In this document: positions 17,298 to 27,796 of the stretch, piece after piece
Layout of the letters: every line of letters starts with the position of its first letter
How positions within the stretch are numbered: the first letter of the stretch is position 1
Assembly (NCBI RefSeq): GCF_002277815.1
Contig: NZ_NKJI01000034.1
Span: forward strand, 1 to 37,266
Origin: Pseudomonas sp. ERMR1:02
GTDB lineage: Bacteria; Pseudomonadota; Gammaproteobacteria; Pseudomonadales; Pseudomonadaceae
Direction: 5' to 3'
DNA: 37,266 nt
Program-made: the position numbers and the translations under genes
Notes under the pieces: model-generated
Told to the model about the DNA's origin: nothing
The model's input: the letters and a program-made list of their open reading frames with translations, nothing else
Databases searched by the model: none

Positions 17298-18360
17298 GAG
17301 CCACCTCCAGGCAGGTATCGACCACGTTACGGGTGGCATCGGGCTTGGCCAGGCGGCGGGCCGCAGTGGCCATATCGTTGAGTCGTTGTGGTTGCATCAG
17401 GACCTCTGTCAGGCGTGCGGCAAGATCCGCTGCGCCAGTCGTTCTTTGCGGCATCAGGAAGGCAGCGCCTTCACGGGCCAAATAATCGGCATTGCGGGTC
17501 TGGTGATCGTCGATCGCGTGGGGCAAGGGCACCAGCATCGAGGGCAGACCGGCGGCAGCCAGTTCACTGATGGTCAGCGCACCTGCGCGGCATACCACCA
17601 GGTCGGCCCAGCCATAGGCTTGGGCCATGTCTTTGATGAAAGGCTGCACTTGCGCCTCGACGCCAGCCGCGCGATAGCGCTCTGCAGTCACTTCATCGTG
17701 GTTTTTGCCGGCCTGATGGAACACGTCCGGACGCAAGTCGACGGCGACTTGCGACAAGGCTTCAGGCAGCAACTTGTTCAACGGCTCTGCACCCAGGCTT
17801 CCGCCCAGGATCAGCAAACGCGCCTTGCGACCGCCCAGGGCTGGTCGCGGTGTATCGAGGAACAGCTCGGTGCGCACCGGATTACCAGTGGTCCGGCGGC
17901 TGCTCGACAGGGTAAAGGTGTCGGGGAACGCTTCACAGACTCGGGCGGCCAACGGCACCAGCAACCGATTGGCGGTACCGGCCACAGCGTTCTGCTCGTG
18001 GACGATCACCGGCACACCGGCCAGTTTGGCAGCAACACCGCCAGGCCCGGTCACATAACCACCAAAACCGACCACACAAACCGGGCGCAACCCACGAATG
18101 ATCGCCCGCGCCTGCAAAACAGATTTGAGCAACATGAACGGCGCCTTGAGCAGGGACAATTTGCCCTTGCCGCGCAGACCGCTGGCGTTGATCCGATGCA
18201 GTTCGATGCCGGCCGCCGGAACCAGATCGTTCTCGATGCCACGCGGCGTGCCGAGCCAGTGCACGGTATAACCGCGGGATTGGAACTCGCGAGCACAGGC
18301 CAGCGCCGGGAACACGTGACCACCGGTGCCGCCAGCCATGATCAGAACGTTAGCGCCCAT
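17290..18360 (-). CDS. murG: Lipid II synthase, UDP-GlcNAc transferase MurG
   Basis: Peripheral inner-membrane GT-B glycosyltransferase converting lipid I to lipid II. 356 residues from the ATG at 18360, giving MGANVLIMAGGTGGHVFPAL; an upstream start at 18456 adds Cys/Arg-rich sequence read out of ftsW and is rejected. The second glycine-rich loop (ILGGSLGAEPLN) and the UDP-GlcNAc site (CRAGALTISELAAAGLP) are present. It overlaps ftsW by 11 nt and murC by 8 nt. Confidence 0.98.
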   Translation of the reverse strand: MGANVLIMAGGTGGHVFPALACAREFQSRGYTVHWLGTPRGIENDLVPAAGIELHRINASGLRGKGKLSLLKAPFMLLKSVLQARAIIRGLRPVCVVGFGGYVTGPGGVAAKLAGVPVIVHEQNAVAGTANRLLVPLAARVCEAFPDTFTLSSSRRTTGNPVRTELFLDTPRPALGGRKARLLILGGSLGAEPLNKLLPEALSQVAVDLRPDVFHQAGKNHDEVTAERYRAAGVEAQVQPFIKDMAQAYGWADLVVCRAGALTISELAAAGLPSMLVPLPHAIDDHQTRNADYLAREGAAFLMPQRTTGAADLAARLTEVLMQPQRLNDMATAARRLAKPDATRNVVDTCLEVAHG

Positions 18361-19567
18361 GATTCGGCTCCTCTGCGAAGTCGCTCTCATGGAACTCCAT
18401 CTCCTCACTGCCCAGGTGGGTTCGACTCTCCCACTCGATGCGCAGCAACAAGCCAAGACAGGCGCAGCAGATCACCAACGAACTGCCGCCATAACTGAGG
18501 AATGGCAAAGTCAGACCCTTGGTCGGAAGCAGACCGACGTTCACCCCAATGTTGATCAGGAACTGACCGATCCACAGGAACGACAAGCCGTACGCCACAT
18601 AGGCCGCGAAGAATTGCTTGGCTTTCTCGGCCCACAGACCGATGTACATGCCACGGATACAGACAAAGACGAACAGCGCTACCGTGCACAACGAGCCCAC
18701 GGCACCCAGTTCTTCGGCCAGGACCGAGAACACGAAGTCGGTGTGGGCTTCCGGCAGGTAGAACTGTTTTTGCACGCTGTTGCCCAGGCCAACGCCTAGC
18801 CACTCGCCGCGACCGAAAGCGATCAATGCTTGAGACAACTGATAGCCGGCACCGAACTGGTCGGCCCACGGATCGGCAAAGTTGGTCAGGCGCGCCATTC
18901 GATACGGCTGCATTTGAATCAACAACACCACCGCCCCGACAGCCAGGACAACCATCAAGGAAAAGCGGAACAGCCCGACCCCGCCAAGGAACAGCATCGC
19001 CGCGGCAGCCCCCATCATCACGACGGTGGCACCGAAGTCCGGCTCCATCAGCAACAGGCCAGCCATCGGCAACAGAACGATGAATGGCTTGAAGAAGCCC
19101 ATCCAGCTTTCTCGCACTTCTTTCTGACGACGCACCAGATAACCGGCGAGGTAAATCACCACGAACACCTTGGCGATCTCGGAAGGCTGCACGTTGAAGA
19201 AGCTGAAGCCGATCCAGCGCATCGAACCGTTCACTTCACGGCCGATCCCCGGAACGATCACCATCACCAGCAAACCGAACGCACCCAGCAGCATCAGCCA
19301 GCCGAGGCGTTGCCAGGTGGCGATCGGAATCATCATGGTGACGATGCAGGCACCCAGGCCCAGCACAACGTAGATAAGGTGGCGAATCATGTAATACAGG
19401 GGACTGCCCGACTGCACCGCCGCCACCTCGGTCGACGCCGATGCAATCATGATCAATCCGAGGCCGAGCAGCGCCAGGCAACCGGCGAGCATCGGGAAGT
19501 CGAGGTCGATACCGCGTCCGGTGATAAGCGGCGATGGATACGGCTTGATGATGCCTTTGAGGCTCAT
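18350..19567 (-). CDS. ftsW: Septal peptidoglycan glycosyltransferase FtsW
   Basis: SEDS-family polytopic membrane enzyme that polymerises lipid II at the septum together with FtsI. 405 residues with about ten hydrophobic segments. SEDS features include FNVQPSEIAKV, LLMEPDFGATVV (with the catalytic-type Asp), and the C-terminal GLTLPFLSYGGSS. A cytoplasmic tail rich in Glu/His ends the protein. The start codon overlaps the murD stop (ATGA). Confidence 0.98.
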   Translation of the reverse strand: MSLKGIIKPYPSPLITGRGIDLDFPMLAGCLALLGLGLIMIASASTEVAAVQSGSPLYYMIRHLIYVVLGLGACIVTMMIPIATWQRLGWLMLLGAFGLLVMVIVPGIGREVNGSMRWIGFSFFNVQPSEIAKVFVVIYLAGYLVRRQKEVRESWMGFFKPFIVLLPMAGLLLMEPDFGATVVMMGAAAAMLFLGGVGLFRFSLMVVLAVGAVVLLIQMQPYRMARLTNFADPWADQFGAGYQLSQALIAFGRGEWLGVGLGNSVQKQFYLPEAHTDFVFSVLAEELGAVGSLCTVALFVFVCIRGMYIGLWAEKAKQFFAAYVAYGLSFLWIGQFLINIGVNVGLLPTKGLTLPFLSYGGSSLVICCACLGLLLRIEWESRTHLGSEEMEFHESDFAEEPNHGR

Positions 19568-20910
19568 GCCAGATCCTCCACTGCGCGGACGAACTGGTGA
19601 CCACGGTCTTCGTAGTTCTTGAACATGTCGAAACTGGCGCAGGCCGGCGACAGCAGCACCACATCACCCGATTGAGCAGTAGCGCGACATTGTTCCACGG
19701 CTTCGACCAGCGAGCCGACGCGAATCAACGGCACGCCATCGCCGATAGCCTCACCGATCTTGTCGGAATCACGGCCCATCAGAATGACGGCGCGGCAGTT
19801 GGCCGCCACCGGATCGCGCAGATCCTTGAACTCGGCGCCCTTGCCGTCGCCACCGGCAATCAGCACGACTTTGCCATCGATGTCCGCACCCAGGCCTTCG
19901 ATGGCGGCCAGAGCGGCACCGACGTTAGTGGCTTTGGAGTCGTTGTAATAGCCCACGCCATCGAGGTCACGTACCCACTGGCAGCGATGCTCGAGCCCGG
20001 CGAAATTGCGCAAGGCCGAAAGCATGGCGTCGAACGGTAGGCCGACAGCGTGGCCGAGCGCCAATGCCGCCAGGGCGTTGGACTGGTTGTGGGCACCGCG
20101 GACTTTCAGCTCGCGCACCGGCATCAGGTTCTGGAATTCGAAGGCCAGGTACTTCTCACCGTGTTCTTCGCGCAGACCGAAGGCCTTGAAGTCCGGCTTG
20201 GTCAGGCCGAAGGTCCAGCACGGCTGACCCTCGCCCATCAGCGGACGACTCAAGGCATCCTGGCGGTTAACCACGAACTGTCTTGCCCCACGGAAGATCC
20301 GGTGTTTGGCCAGATGGTAGGCCGGCAGACCGCTGTAGCGGTCCATGTGGTCTTCGCTGATGTTCAGCACGGTCGCCACTTCGGCGTTGAGTTGATCAGT
20401 GGTTTCCAGCTGAAAGCTCGACAACTCCATCACGTACAGCTCGACGTCGTCGCGAAGCAGGTCCAGCGCCGGCGTGCCGAGGTTACCGCCAACGGCGACA
20501 CGTTTGCCGGCCGCAGCCGCCATCTCGCCGACCAGGGTGGTCACGGTGCTTTTCGCGTTGGAACCGCTGATGGCCACGATCGGCGCTTTCGCGTTACGCG
20601 CGAACAGTTCGATGTCACCGGACAGTTTCACGCCACGGGCAGCGGCAGCCTGCAGGGCCGGGGTCGCCAGTGCCAGGCCGGGGCTCACGTAGAGCTCGTC
20701 GGCACGGCACAGGAACTCGACGTCCAGCTCGCCACAACGCACTTCCACGTGCGGATAGTCACGCTTGAGCGTGGCCAGTTCCGGTGGATTTTCCCGCGTA
20801 TCGGCCACGGCAAACGCCACGCCCCGGTTCGCCAGGAAGCGAACCAGGGACATGCCGCTCTTGCCGAGGCCGACAACGATGCGGAAGTGGTCAGAAGCGA
20901 TCAGAGACAC
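19564..20910 (-). CDS. murD: UDP-MurNAc-L-Ala--D-glutamate ligase
   Basis: Mur ligase adding D-Glu. 448 residues. The N-terminal uracil-binding region (IVVGLGKSGMSLVRFL) is followed by the ATP loop GSNAKST at 116-122, then HRCQWVRDLDGVGYYNDSKATN and the C-terminal domain ending DRGHQFVRAVEDLA. Many MurD proteins have GSNGKST; Ala replaces the second Gly here, which I believe is usual in Pseudomonas. It is 6 nt downstream of mraY on the mRNA's other side and overlaps ftsW by 4 nt. Confidence 0.97.
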   Translation of the reverse strand: MSLIASDHFRIVVGLGKSGMSLVRFLANRGVAFAVADTRENPPELATLKRDYPHVEVRCGELDVEFLCRADELYVSPGLALATPALQAAAARGVKLSGDIELFARNAKAPIVAISGSNAKSTVTTLVGEMAAAAGKRVAVGGNLGTPALDLLRDDVELYVMELSSFQLETTDQLNAEVATVLNISEDHMDRYSGLPAYHLAKHRIFRGARQFVVNRQDALSRPLMGEGQPCWTFGLTKPDFKAFGLREEHGEKYLAFEFQNLMPVRELKVRGAHNQSNALAALALGHAVGLPFDAMLSALRNFAGLEHRCQWVRDLDGVGYYNDSKATNVGAALAAIEGLGADIDGKVVLIAGGDGKGAEFKDLRDPVAANCRAVILMGRDSDKIGEAIGDGVPLIRVGSLVEAVEQCRATAQSGDVVLLSPACASFDMFKNYEDRGHQFVRAVEDLA

Positions 20911-20916
20911 GTGTTT

Positions 20917-21999
20917 CTACCTCAGCTTCAGGGTGGCAAGGCCGATCAGCACGAGAATCACGGTGATGATCCAGAAACGGACGATCACGCGTGGCTCGGG
21001 CCAGCCCTTGAGTTCAAAGTGGTGGTGAATCGGCGCCATGCGGAATACGCGGCGACCGGTCAGCTTAAAGGACGCAACTTGAATGACGACGGACAGGGTC
21101 TCCATCACGAATACGCCGCCCATGATGAACAGGACGATTTCCTGACGGACGATCACGGCGATGGTGCCCAGGGCCGCGCCCAGCGCCAGTGCGCCGACGT
21201 CCCCCATGAAGACTTGTGCCGGATAGGTGTTGAACCACAGGAAGCCGAGGCCCGCACCAATGAGCGCGCCGCAGAACACGATCAGCTCACCCGCGCCCGG
21301 TACGTAAGGGATGAGCAGGTACTCAGCGAATTTCACGTTACCCGACAGGTAGCAGAAGATCCCCAGGCCACCGCCGACCATCACCGTCGGCATGATCGCC
21401 AGGCCGTCGAGACCGTCGGTCAAGTTGACCGCGTTGCTTGAACCGACGATTACGAAATACGTCAAGACGATGAAGCCTGCGCCCAGCGCAATGCTGTAGT
21501 CCTTGAGCATCGGCAGAATCAGCGTGGTTTCCACCGGCGTCGCGGCAGTCATATAAAGGAAGATCGCTGCGCCCAGACCGAACACCGACTGCCAGAAGTA
21601 CTTCCAGCGGCTCGGTAAGCCACGGGAGTTCTTCTCGATCACCTTGCGGTAGTCGTCGACCCAACCGATGGCGCCGAACAGCAGCGTTACCAGCAACACG
21701 ACCCAGACATAGCGGTTGGTCAGGTCAGCCCATAGCAGGGTGCTGACACCGATGGACGAAAGGATCAGTGCGCCGCCCATGGTCGGGGTGCCCGACTTGG
21801 ACAGGTGCGATTGCGGACCGTCGTTGCGAACGGACTGACCGATCTGACGGTTCTGAAGGGTGCGGATCATCCACGGGCCATAGCACAGCGACAAAACCAG
21901 CGCGGTCAGCACACCGAGAATCCCGCGCAGGGTCAGGTACTGGAAGACCGCGAAGCCTTTGTAGAACTGTTGTAGATACTCCGCTAACAGCAGCAGCAT
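20917..21999 (-). CDS. mraY: Phospho-MurNAc-pentapeptide translocase MraY
   Basis: Integral membrane enzyme forming lipid I from UDP-MurNAc-pentapeptide and undecaprenyl phosphate. 360 residues from the ATG at 21999 (MLLLLAEYLQQFYKGF). An upstream in-frame start at 22026 is rejected because it lies inside murF and extends past the conserved N-terminus. Catalytic signatures are present: GWVDDYRKV, NAVNLTDGLDGLA and the C-terminal PIHHHFELKGWPE. About ten TM helices. The start overlaps the murF stop by one base (TAATG). Confidence 0.98.
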   Translation of the reverse strand: MLLLLAEYLQQFYKGFAVFQYLTLRGILGVLTALVLSLCYGPWMIRTLQNRQIGQSVRNDGPQSHLSKSGTPTMGGALILSSIGVSTLLWADLTNRYVWVVLLVTLLFGAIGWVDDYRKVIEKNSRGLPSRWKYFWQSVFGLGAAIFLYMTAATPVETTLILPMLKDYSIALGAGFIVLTYFVIVGSSNAVNLTDGLDGLAIMPTVMVGGGLGIFCYLSGNVKFAEYLLIPYVPGAGELIVFCGALIGAGLGFLWFNTYPAQVFMGDVGALALGAALGTIAVIVRQEIVLFIMGGVFVMETLSVVIQVASFKLTGRRVFRMAPIHHHFELKGWPEPRVIVRFWIITVILVLIGLATLKLR

Positions 22000-23366
22000 T
22001 AATGTTTCTCCAGACTGGTCCCGCACAAAGCGGCGACGATGTTTTCCATCGCAGCGCTGCGCGAGCCCTTGATCAAAATAGTGGTGTTTGTGTCTTGCTC
22101 GGCGCCCAGTGCCTTGATCAGCTCAGCCTGCGTGCTGAAGTGAAAGGCCTGTGGACCGAAGGCATTGACGGCGTGAAGCATCAATGGCCCAACGGCGTAC
22201 AGCGCAGAAACCTTGCCACGGGCGTACTCGCCCACGTCGCGGTGCCCCTGCTCCGCCCAATCGCCCAACTCGCCGATATCCCCGAGCACCAGGACGGTGC
22301 GGCCGGAAAAGCCGGCGAGTATATCAACGGCGGCGCACATGGAGGTGGGGTTCGCGTTGTAAGTGTCATCGATCACGCGCATGCCATTGCTGGCCAGTTG
22401 CGCGACAGTGCGACCCTTGACCGGTTGCACCGCGCCGAGGCCGGTGGCGATGCCGAACAGCGACACGCCCAGAGCATGGGCGGCAGCCGCGGCGGCCATG
22501 GCGTTGGCGACGTTATGGGTGCCGAGCAGGTTCAATTGAACGCGCTCTACACCTTCCGGTGTGTGCAAATTGAACGCCGGGCAACCACGAGCATCAGTGG
22601 CCAGGTCACTGGCATGGAAGTCTGCGCTGCTATTGCTCAAGGCGAACGTCAGCACCTTGCGACCGGCTGCGCGTTTCTTCCAGATCTCGAACGCCTTGTC
22701 ATCCAGATTGAGAACGGCGACGCCATCGGCATCCAGCCCTTCAATAATCTCGCCCTTGGCTTCGACGATTTTTTCCGGGCCGCCGAACTCGCCAACATGG
22801 GCGGTCCCGGCGTTGTTGAGAATGGCCACGTGGGGCTTGGTCATGCCGACGGTGTAGGCAATTTCGCCCAGGCGCGAAGCACCGAGTTCGATCACAGCGG
22901 CAGTGTGTTGCGGCGCCAGTTCGAGCAGGGTCAAAGGAACGCCCAGGTCGTTGTTCAGGTTGCCGCGGGTCGCAAGCACCGGACCGCGGGTCCGCAAGAT
23001 GCTCGCAAGCATTTCCTTAACCGTGGTCTTGCCGCTGGAACCAGTGATGGCTGCAACTGGATGGCTGTAGGCCGCACGATTCAGTGCACCCAGTTGCCCC
23101 AATGCCTGACGGGTATCGCTGACCAGCAACTGCGGCAGCGCGCTGTCGGCGACTTCGCGCTCGACCAATGCCGCGACGGCGCCTTTGGCTGCCACGTCAT
23201 TGAGATAGTCATGACCATCGAAGCGCGGGCCGGCCAGGGCAATAAACAGCTGACCCGGTTTGATTGCTCGACTGTCGATGCTGACGCCGTCGAAGCTGGC
23301 ATCGGCACCGATCAAACGGCCCTTCAATACACCGGTCAGTTCGCTGAGTTTCAAGGCTTTAAGCAT
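21999..23366 (-). CDS. murF: UDP-MurNAc-tripeptide--D-Ala-D-Ala ligase
   Basis: Mur ligase adding the D-Ala-D-Ala made by DdlB to complete the pentapeptide precursor. 455 residues. N-terminal domain with DSRAIKPGQLFIALAG, ATP loop GSSGKTT at 109-115, central ELGASRLGEIAY and C-terminal domain with VLGDIGELG and ILIKGSRSAAMENIV. The start overlaps the end of murE by 8 nt. Confidence 0.98.
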   Translation of the reverse strand: MLKALKLSELTGVLKGRLIGADASFDGVSIDSRAIKPGQLFIALAGPRFDGHDYLNDVAAKGAVAALVEREVADSALPQLLVSDTRQALGQLGALNRAAYSHPVAAITGSSGKTTVKEMLASILRTRGPVLATRGNLNNDLGVPLTLLELAPQHTAAVIELGASRLGEIAYTVGMTKPHVAILNNAGTAHVGEFGGPEKIVEAKGEIIEGLDADGVAVLNLDDKAFEIWKKRAAGRKVLTFALSNSSADFHASDLATDARGCPAFNLHTPEGVERVQLNLLGTHNVANAMAAAAAAHALGVSLFGIATGLGAVQPVKGRTVAQLASNGMRVIDDTYNANPTSMCAAVDILAGFSGRTVLVLGDIGELGDWAEQGHRDVGEYARGKVSALYAVGPLMLHAVNAFGPQAFHFSTQAELIKALGAEQDTNTTILIKGSRSAAMENIVAALCGTSLEKH

Positions 23367-24821
23367 GGGCCACCTCCCAGGCGGTCAAGGCATGATCGGC
23401 CTCGACCAGATCAGAGAAGGCATGACGCTCGCCGTTGATTTCCTGATAGTCCTCGTGCCCTTTGCCGGCCAACACGATCACGTCATCTGCCGAAGCGTTA
23501 GCGATCAACCGGGCAATCGCCTGGCCACGGCCAGCAACGAAGGTGACTTTATCCACAGCGGCAAAACCTGCGCGGATGTCATCAAAATAATCGACGGGTC
23601 TTCAGTACGCGGGTTGTCGTCGGTGACCAGCACGCCATCGGCCAGACGCTCGACCACTTGCGCCATCAGCGGACGCTTGCCGCGATCGCGGTCGCCGCCA
23701 CAGCCGAACAGGCACAGCAAACGGCCTTTGACGTGTGGCCGCAGGGCCGTCAGGACTTTTTCCAGGGCATCCGGGGTGTGGGCGTAATCGACTACCACCA
23801 GCGGTTGAGTGCCGCCACCGAGGCGCTGCATACGACCGACCGGGCCTTCCAGTTTCGGCAGCACCTTGAGGATTTCGTCGAGGGCGTAATCCAGACCGAG
23901 CAAGGCGCCGACCGCGGCCAGCACGTTGCTCAGGTTGAAACGACCGAGCAAGGTGCTGCGTAGATGGTGCTCACCCTGAGGCGTGACCAGCGTTGCGCGC
24001 ACACCTTCGTCATCGAACTGCGCTTCGCGGCAATACAGGTAGGCGCTGCTATCGAGCAGGCTGTAGGTGATCAGCCGCGATTCACGTTTATCGGCGGCCA
24101 GTTGCCGGCCGAAATCGTCATCGAGGTTAACCACCCGGCATTTCAAATCGTTCCAGGCGAACAGCTTGGCCTTGGCTTCACCATAGGCCTGCATGGTGCC
24201 GTGGTAATCCAGATGATCGCGGGACAGGTTGGTCATCACCGCCACATCGAATGCCAGCGCGGTGACCCGGCCTTGATCCAGACCGTGGGACGAGACTTCC
24301 ATGGCCACTGCTTTGGCCCCAGCTTTTTTCAGGTCGCCAAGGGTCGCTTGTACGGCGATTGGATTCGGCGTGGTGTGCAGGCCGCTTTGCAGCGCTCCGT
24401 AGAAACCGGATCCCAAGGTGCCCACGATGCCGCAGTGCTGGCCGAGCAGGTCCAGCGCCTGGGCGACCAACTGGGTCACACTGGTTTTGCCATTAGTCCC
24501 GGTCACGCCGATCAGGTTCAGGTGATGGCTAGGTTCGCCATAGAAACGTCCGGCGATATCCGACAGCTGCGTCGCCAGTCCCTTGACCGGAATCAACGGC
24601 ACGTCGGTGATCGGCAGCACGGTGACGCCTTCCACTTCATAAGCCACGGCGGCGGCACCGCGCAGCAATGCATCGTTTATGTGTGCACGGCCATCGAATT
24701 TACCGCCCGGCACAGCGAGAAACAGATCACCAGCACGTACGTTTCGACTGTCCAGTGCCAATTCACGGATCAACAGATCGTGGCCGGCGTGGGGGAAAAT
24801 CTTGTTCAGACTTAATGACAT
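23359..24821 (-). CDS. murE: UDP-MurNAc-dipeptide--meso-diaminopimelate ligase, apparent frameshift
   Basis: Mur ligase adding meso-diaminopimelate. ATP loop GTNGKT at 108-113, carbamylated-lysine region (GEAKAKLF), and the DNPR motif at 402-405 that marks meso-DAP specificity. The frame breaks straight after this motif: at about 23584-23587 the coding strand reads ATTATTTTGATGAC where ATTATTTTTGATGAC would continue PSIIFDDIRAGFA. With one T restored the protein is 487 residues and ends ADHALTAWEVAHA. The distal part carries the conserved GKGHEDYQEI, showing the C-terminal domain is preserved. The gene is essential, so a sequence error is the best reading. The start overlaps the ftsI stop by one base. 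Confidence 0.94.
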
Positions 24822-26562
24822 TAGCCGCGCCCTCCATTGGCTTTCAGCGGAACGACCGGGGTGGCGTTGGCTTGTTGAACAGGTGGCAGATTGTCAGGGG
24901 TGACGTTCATCAGGCGCAGGGTGCCGGACATCACGCGGCTGAACACCGGCGCCGATACCAGACCACCGAAGTATCCGGCCTTGGTCGGCTCATCGATCAC
25001 CACGACGATGGCGTAACGCGGATCGTTCATCGGGCCGAAACCGGCGAACAACGAGCGATAAGAGTTCTCGGCATAGCCTTTGGTGCCCACCGACGTCTTA
25101 CGCGCAGTACCGGACTTGCCGCCTACGTGATACGCCGGCACCTGCGCTCGGAACACACCGCGCGGAGCTTCGATCACTTGTTGCAGCATGCCTTGCATGG
25201 TTTTCGCTACAGCTTCCGGCAACACCTGGGTGGTTTGCGGCGCTTTGTCGGTTTTGATCAGTGTCAGCGGCGCAAGGCGGCCGTTGTTGGCCAGCGCCGA
25301 GAAGGCGTGAACCAACTGGATCGCCGTCACCGAAATGCCGTAGCCATAGGACAGTGTGGCCGTCTCGGCCTTGCGCCACTCGCGATAGTTAGGCAGGTTG
25401 CCGACACGCTCGCCCGGGAAGCCGAGGCCAGTGTCCTGGCCGAGACCGACTTTCTGCGCCAGGCGGAAAATGGTTTCCCCACCGATATCGAACGCGACCT
25501 TACTCATGCCGACGTTACTGGAATTGATCAGGATGCCGGTCAGGTCGAGCACCGGGCCTTCGGTCTTGGATACGTCCTTGATGGTGTATTTACCAATCTG
25601 CAAGCTGCCCGGATACACCTCGACGGTATCGCTTGGCTTCCAGCGCCCGGTTTCAATGGCGGCGCTCATGGAGATCGCCTTCATGGTCGAACCTGGCTCG
25701 AACACGTCGATCATCGCGCGGTTACGCATCATCGCCGGTTGCAGGTTGCGACGGTTGTTCGGGTTGTAGGTCGGCTGGTTGACCATCGCGAGGATCTCGC
25801 CGGTCTTCACGTCCATGATCACCAGACTGCCGGCCTTGGCGCCGTTTTCGATGATCGCATTACGCAATTCGCGGTTAGCCAGATATTGCAGGCGCAGGTC
25901 AATGGACAACGCCAAGGGCTTTCCGGCCTTGGCGTTTTTGGTGACTTGGACATCCTTGATCAACCGGCCACGCCGGTCCTTGATGACCTGTCGCTTGCCG
26001 GGGACCCCGGCCAGCCATTCGTCATAGGCCAGCTCGACACCTTCTCGACCATGGTCATCGATGTCGGTAAAGCCGACCATATGGGCAGTGACTTCACCGG
26101 CCGGATAGAAACGACGGAACTCTTCGATGCCGTAAACGCCCGGTACTTTCAAGTCGAGCACAGCCTGGCCCTGCTCGGGCGTCAGCCCGCGCACCAGGTA
26201 ATGAATTCTTTATTGGCTTGAGCCTCGAGACGCTCGGCCAGGGCTTTCGGGTCTTGCCCCAGCGCGGCGGCCAATGCTGGCCATTTTTCTTTGGCCAGTT
26301 GCATTTCCTTGGCGTTGGCCCACAGGGTGGTAACCGGCGTACTGACGGCTAACGGCTCGCCGTTACGGTCCGTAATTAGTCCTCGGTGAGCCGGAATAGG
26401 AATGTGACGAACGCTGCGCGCGTCACCCTGACCTTTGAGGAAATCGCGGTCGACTACTTGCAGATCGATGATGCGCCAGGAGATCGCCGCCACCATGACA
26501 CCGAGCAGACCCAGTACCACGCGGAACCGCCACGGAAAGAGTGCACCTTCGAGTTTCATCAT
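24821..26562 (-). CDS. ftsI: Septal transpeptidase FtsI (PBP3), apparent frameshift
   Basis: Class B penicillin-binding protein that crosslinks septal peptidoglycan with FtsW. One N-terminal TM helix (about 13-30) is followed by the pedestal domain (IPAHRGLITDRNGEPLAVS) and the transpeptidase domain: active-site Ser in EPGSTMKA (about residue 292), SSN in INSSNVGMSKV, and KSGTA. The frame breaks at about 26199-26200: TTCATTACCTGG where TTCATTTACCTGG would give KEFIYLVRGLTPEQG. With one T restored the protein is 580 residues, as expected. The gene is essential, so a missing base in the sequence is likely. It overlaps ftsL by ATGA. Confidence 0.95.
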
Positions 26563-26852
26563 GGCGCCACCATCTGCACTTCGGCGGCACCGGGAATGCG
26601 CATTTTCAACTGTTCGGTGGCCAGCACTTCGATGCGGCTATGGGCGGTCCAGGTGCTCTGCTCAAGAATCAACCGCCCCCATTCGGCCTGGGCCTTGTCA
26701 CGCACGCTCAACTCGTTGTAAAGCGAGTTCAGCAGCTGACGGTTCCAGTGCGCGCTGTAGGATACGCCGATGGCAGATACGAGCACGCCAACGAACAGCA
26801 GCAGCATGAAAAAGCTTCCGCCGGGCAGTGGCTTGGCGAAAAGCTTGCTCAC
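26559..26852 (-). CDS. ftsL: Cell division protein FtsL
   Basis: Small bitopic protein (97 residues) that forms the FtsQ-FtsL-FtsB complex activating FtsW/FtsI. TM helix about 13-32 (GSFFMLLLFVGVLVSAIGVS), then a coiled-coil stretch (about 38-75, LLNSLYNELSVRDKAQAEW) and the tail KMRIPGAAEVQMVAP. Gene position between rsmH and ftsI, with 4-nt overlaps at both ends, supports the call because FtsL sequences diverge fast. Confidence 0.95.
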   Translation of the reverse strand: MSKLFAKPLPGGSFFMLLLFVGVLVSAIGVSYSAHWNRQLLNSLYNELSVRDKAQAEWGRLILEQSTWTAHSRIEVLATEQLKMRIPGAAEVQMVAP

Positions 26853-27796
26853 CGCAGCTTCTCCGCCACACGCATGACAGCGCTACGGGAACGTGGGTTG
26901 GCCTTGAGTTCGGCGTCGGAGGCCGTCTGCGCTTTGCCATGGACTTTGATTTTCGGTTCGAAGGGCACATGCCGAACCGGCAGGTTGCGCGGCAGGTTGT
27001 CGGCTTCGCCTTTCACCAGTTTGCGCATGAACAGCTTAACGATACGGTCTTCCAGCGAGTGGAAGCTGATTACCACCAGGCGACCGCCTGTTTCCAGGCA
27101 CTCCAGAGCGGCTTCGAGGCCGGCTTCCAGATCGCCCAGTTCGTTGTTGACGTGAATACGCAGGCCCTGGAACGCACGAGTTGCAGGGTTCTTGCCCTTT
27201 TCCCAGGCCGGGTTGGCAACTTTCAATACTTCAGCCAGATCGGCGGTGCGCTCGAATGGCTTGATGTCACGACGCTCGGCAACGGCGCGAGCCATGCGAC
27301 CGGAAAAACGCTCTTCGCCGTATTCCTTGAACACCCGGGCAATTTCTTCCGCGGGCGCGGTGTTGACGAACTCCGCCGCGCTGATCCCGCGAGACGGGTC
27401 CATGCGCATGTCCAGGGGACCGTCATTGAGGAAACTGAAGCCGCGCTCCGGGTCGTCGAGCTGCGGCGAAGACACGCCGAGGTCGAGCAGAATGCCGCTG
27501 ACCTTGCCGTGCAAGCCGCGCTCGGCAACTTCGGAACCAAGCTCGGCAAAGCTGCGCTGTACAACGACAAAGCGGCCGTCTTCGGCCGCTAGCGTCTGCC
27601 CGGTGGCAATCGCTTGAGGATCTTTGTCGAACCCTAGCAACCTACCATCCGGACCGAGCCGGCTGAGGATCATCCGGCTATGCCCGCCGCGCCCGAACGT
27701 GCCATCCAGATAACAGCCATCAGGACGTACGGCGAGAGCCTCGACAGCTTCGTCAAGCAGTACGGTGATGTGGTTAAAGCCGCTATCAATAGTCAC
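26849..27796 (-). CDS. rsmH: 16S rRNA (cytosine1402-N4)-methyltransferase
   Basis: SAM-dependent enzyme (formerly MraW) that methylates N4 of C1402 in 16S rRNA. 315 residues. SAM-binding signature YLDGTFGRGGHSRMIL near residue 30, GILLDLGVSSPQLDDPERGF, and VVISFHSLEDRIVK. C1402 is also the target of RsmI (2'-O-methylation), whose gene lies about 1.3 kb upstream in this window. It overlaps mraZ and ftsL by 4 nt each. Confidence 0.98.
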   Translation of the reverse strand: MTIDSGFNHITVLLDEAVEALAVRPDGCYLDGTFGRGGHSRMILSRLGPDGRLLGFDKDPQAIATGQTLAAEDGRFVVVQRSFAELGSEVAERGLHGKVSGILLDLGVSSPQLDDPERGFSFLNDGPLDMRMDPSRGISAAEFVNTAPAEEIARVFKEYGEERFSGRMARAVAERRDIKPFERTADLAEVLKVANPAWEKGKNPATRAFQGLRIHVNNELGDLEAGLEAALECLETGGRLVVISFHSLEDRIVKLFMRKLVKGEADNLPRNLPVRHVPFEPKIKVHGKAQTASDAELKANPRSRSAVMRVAEKLR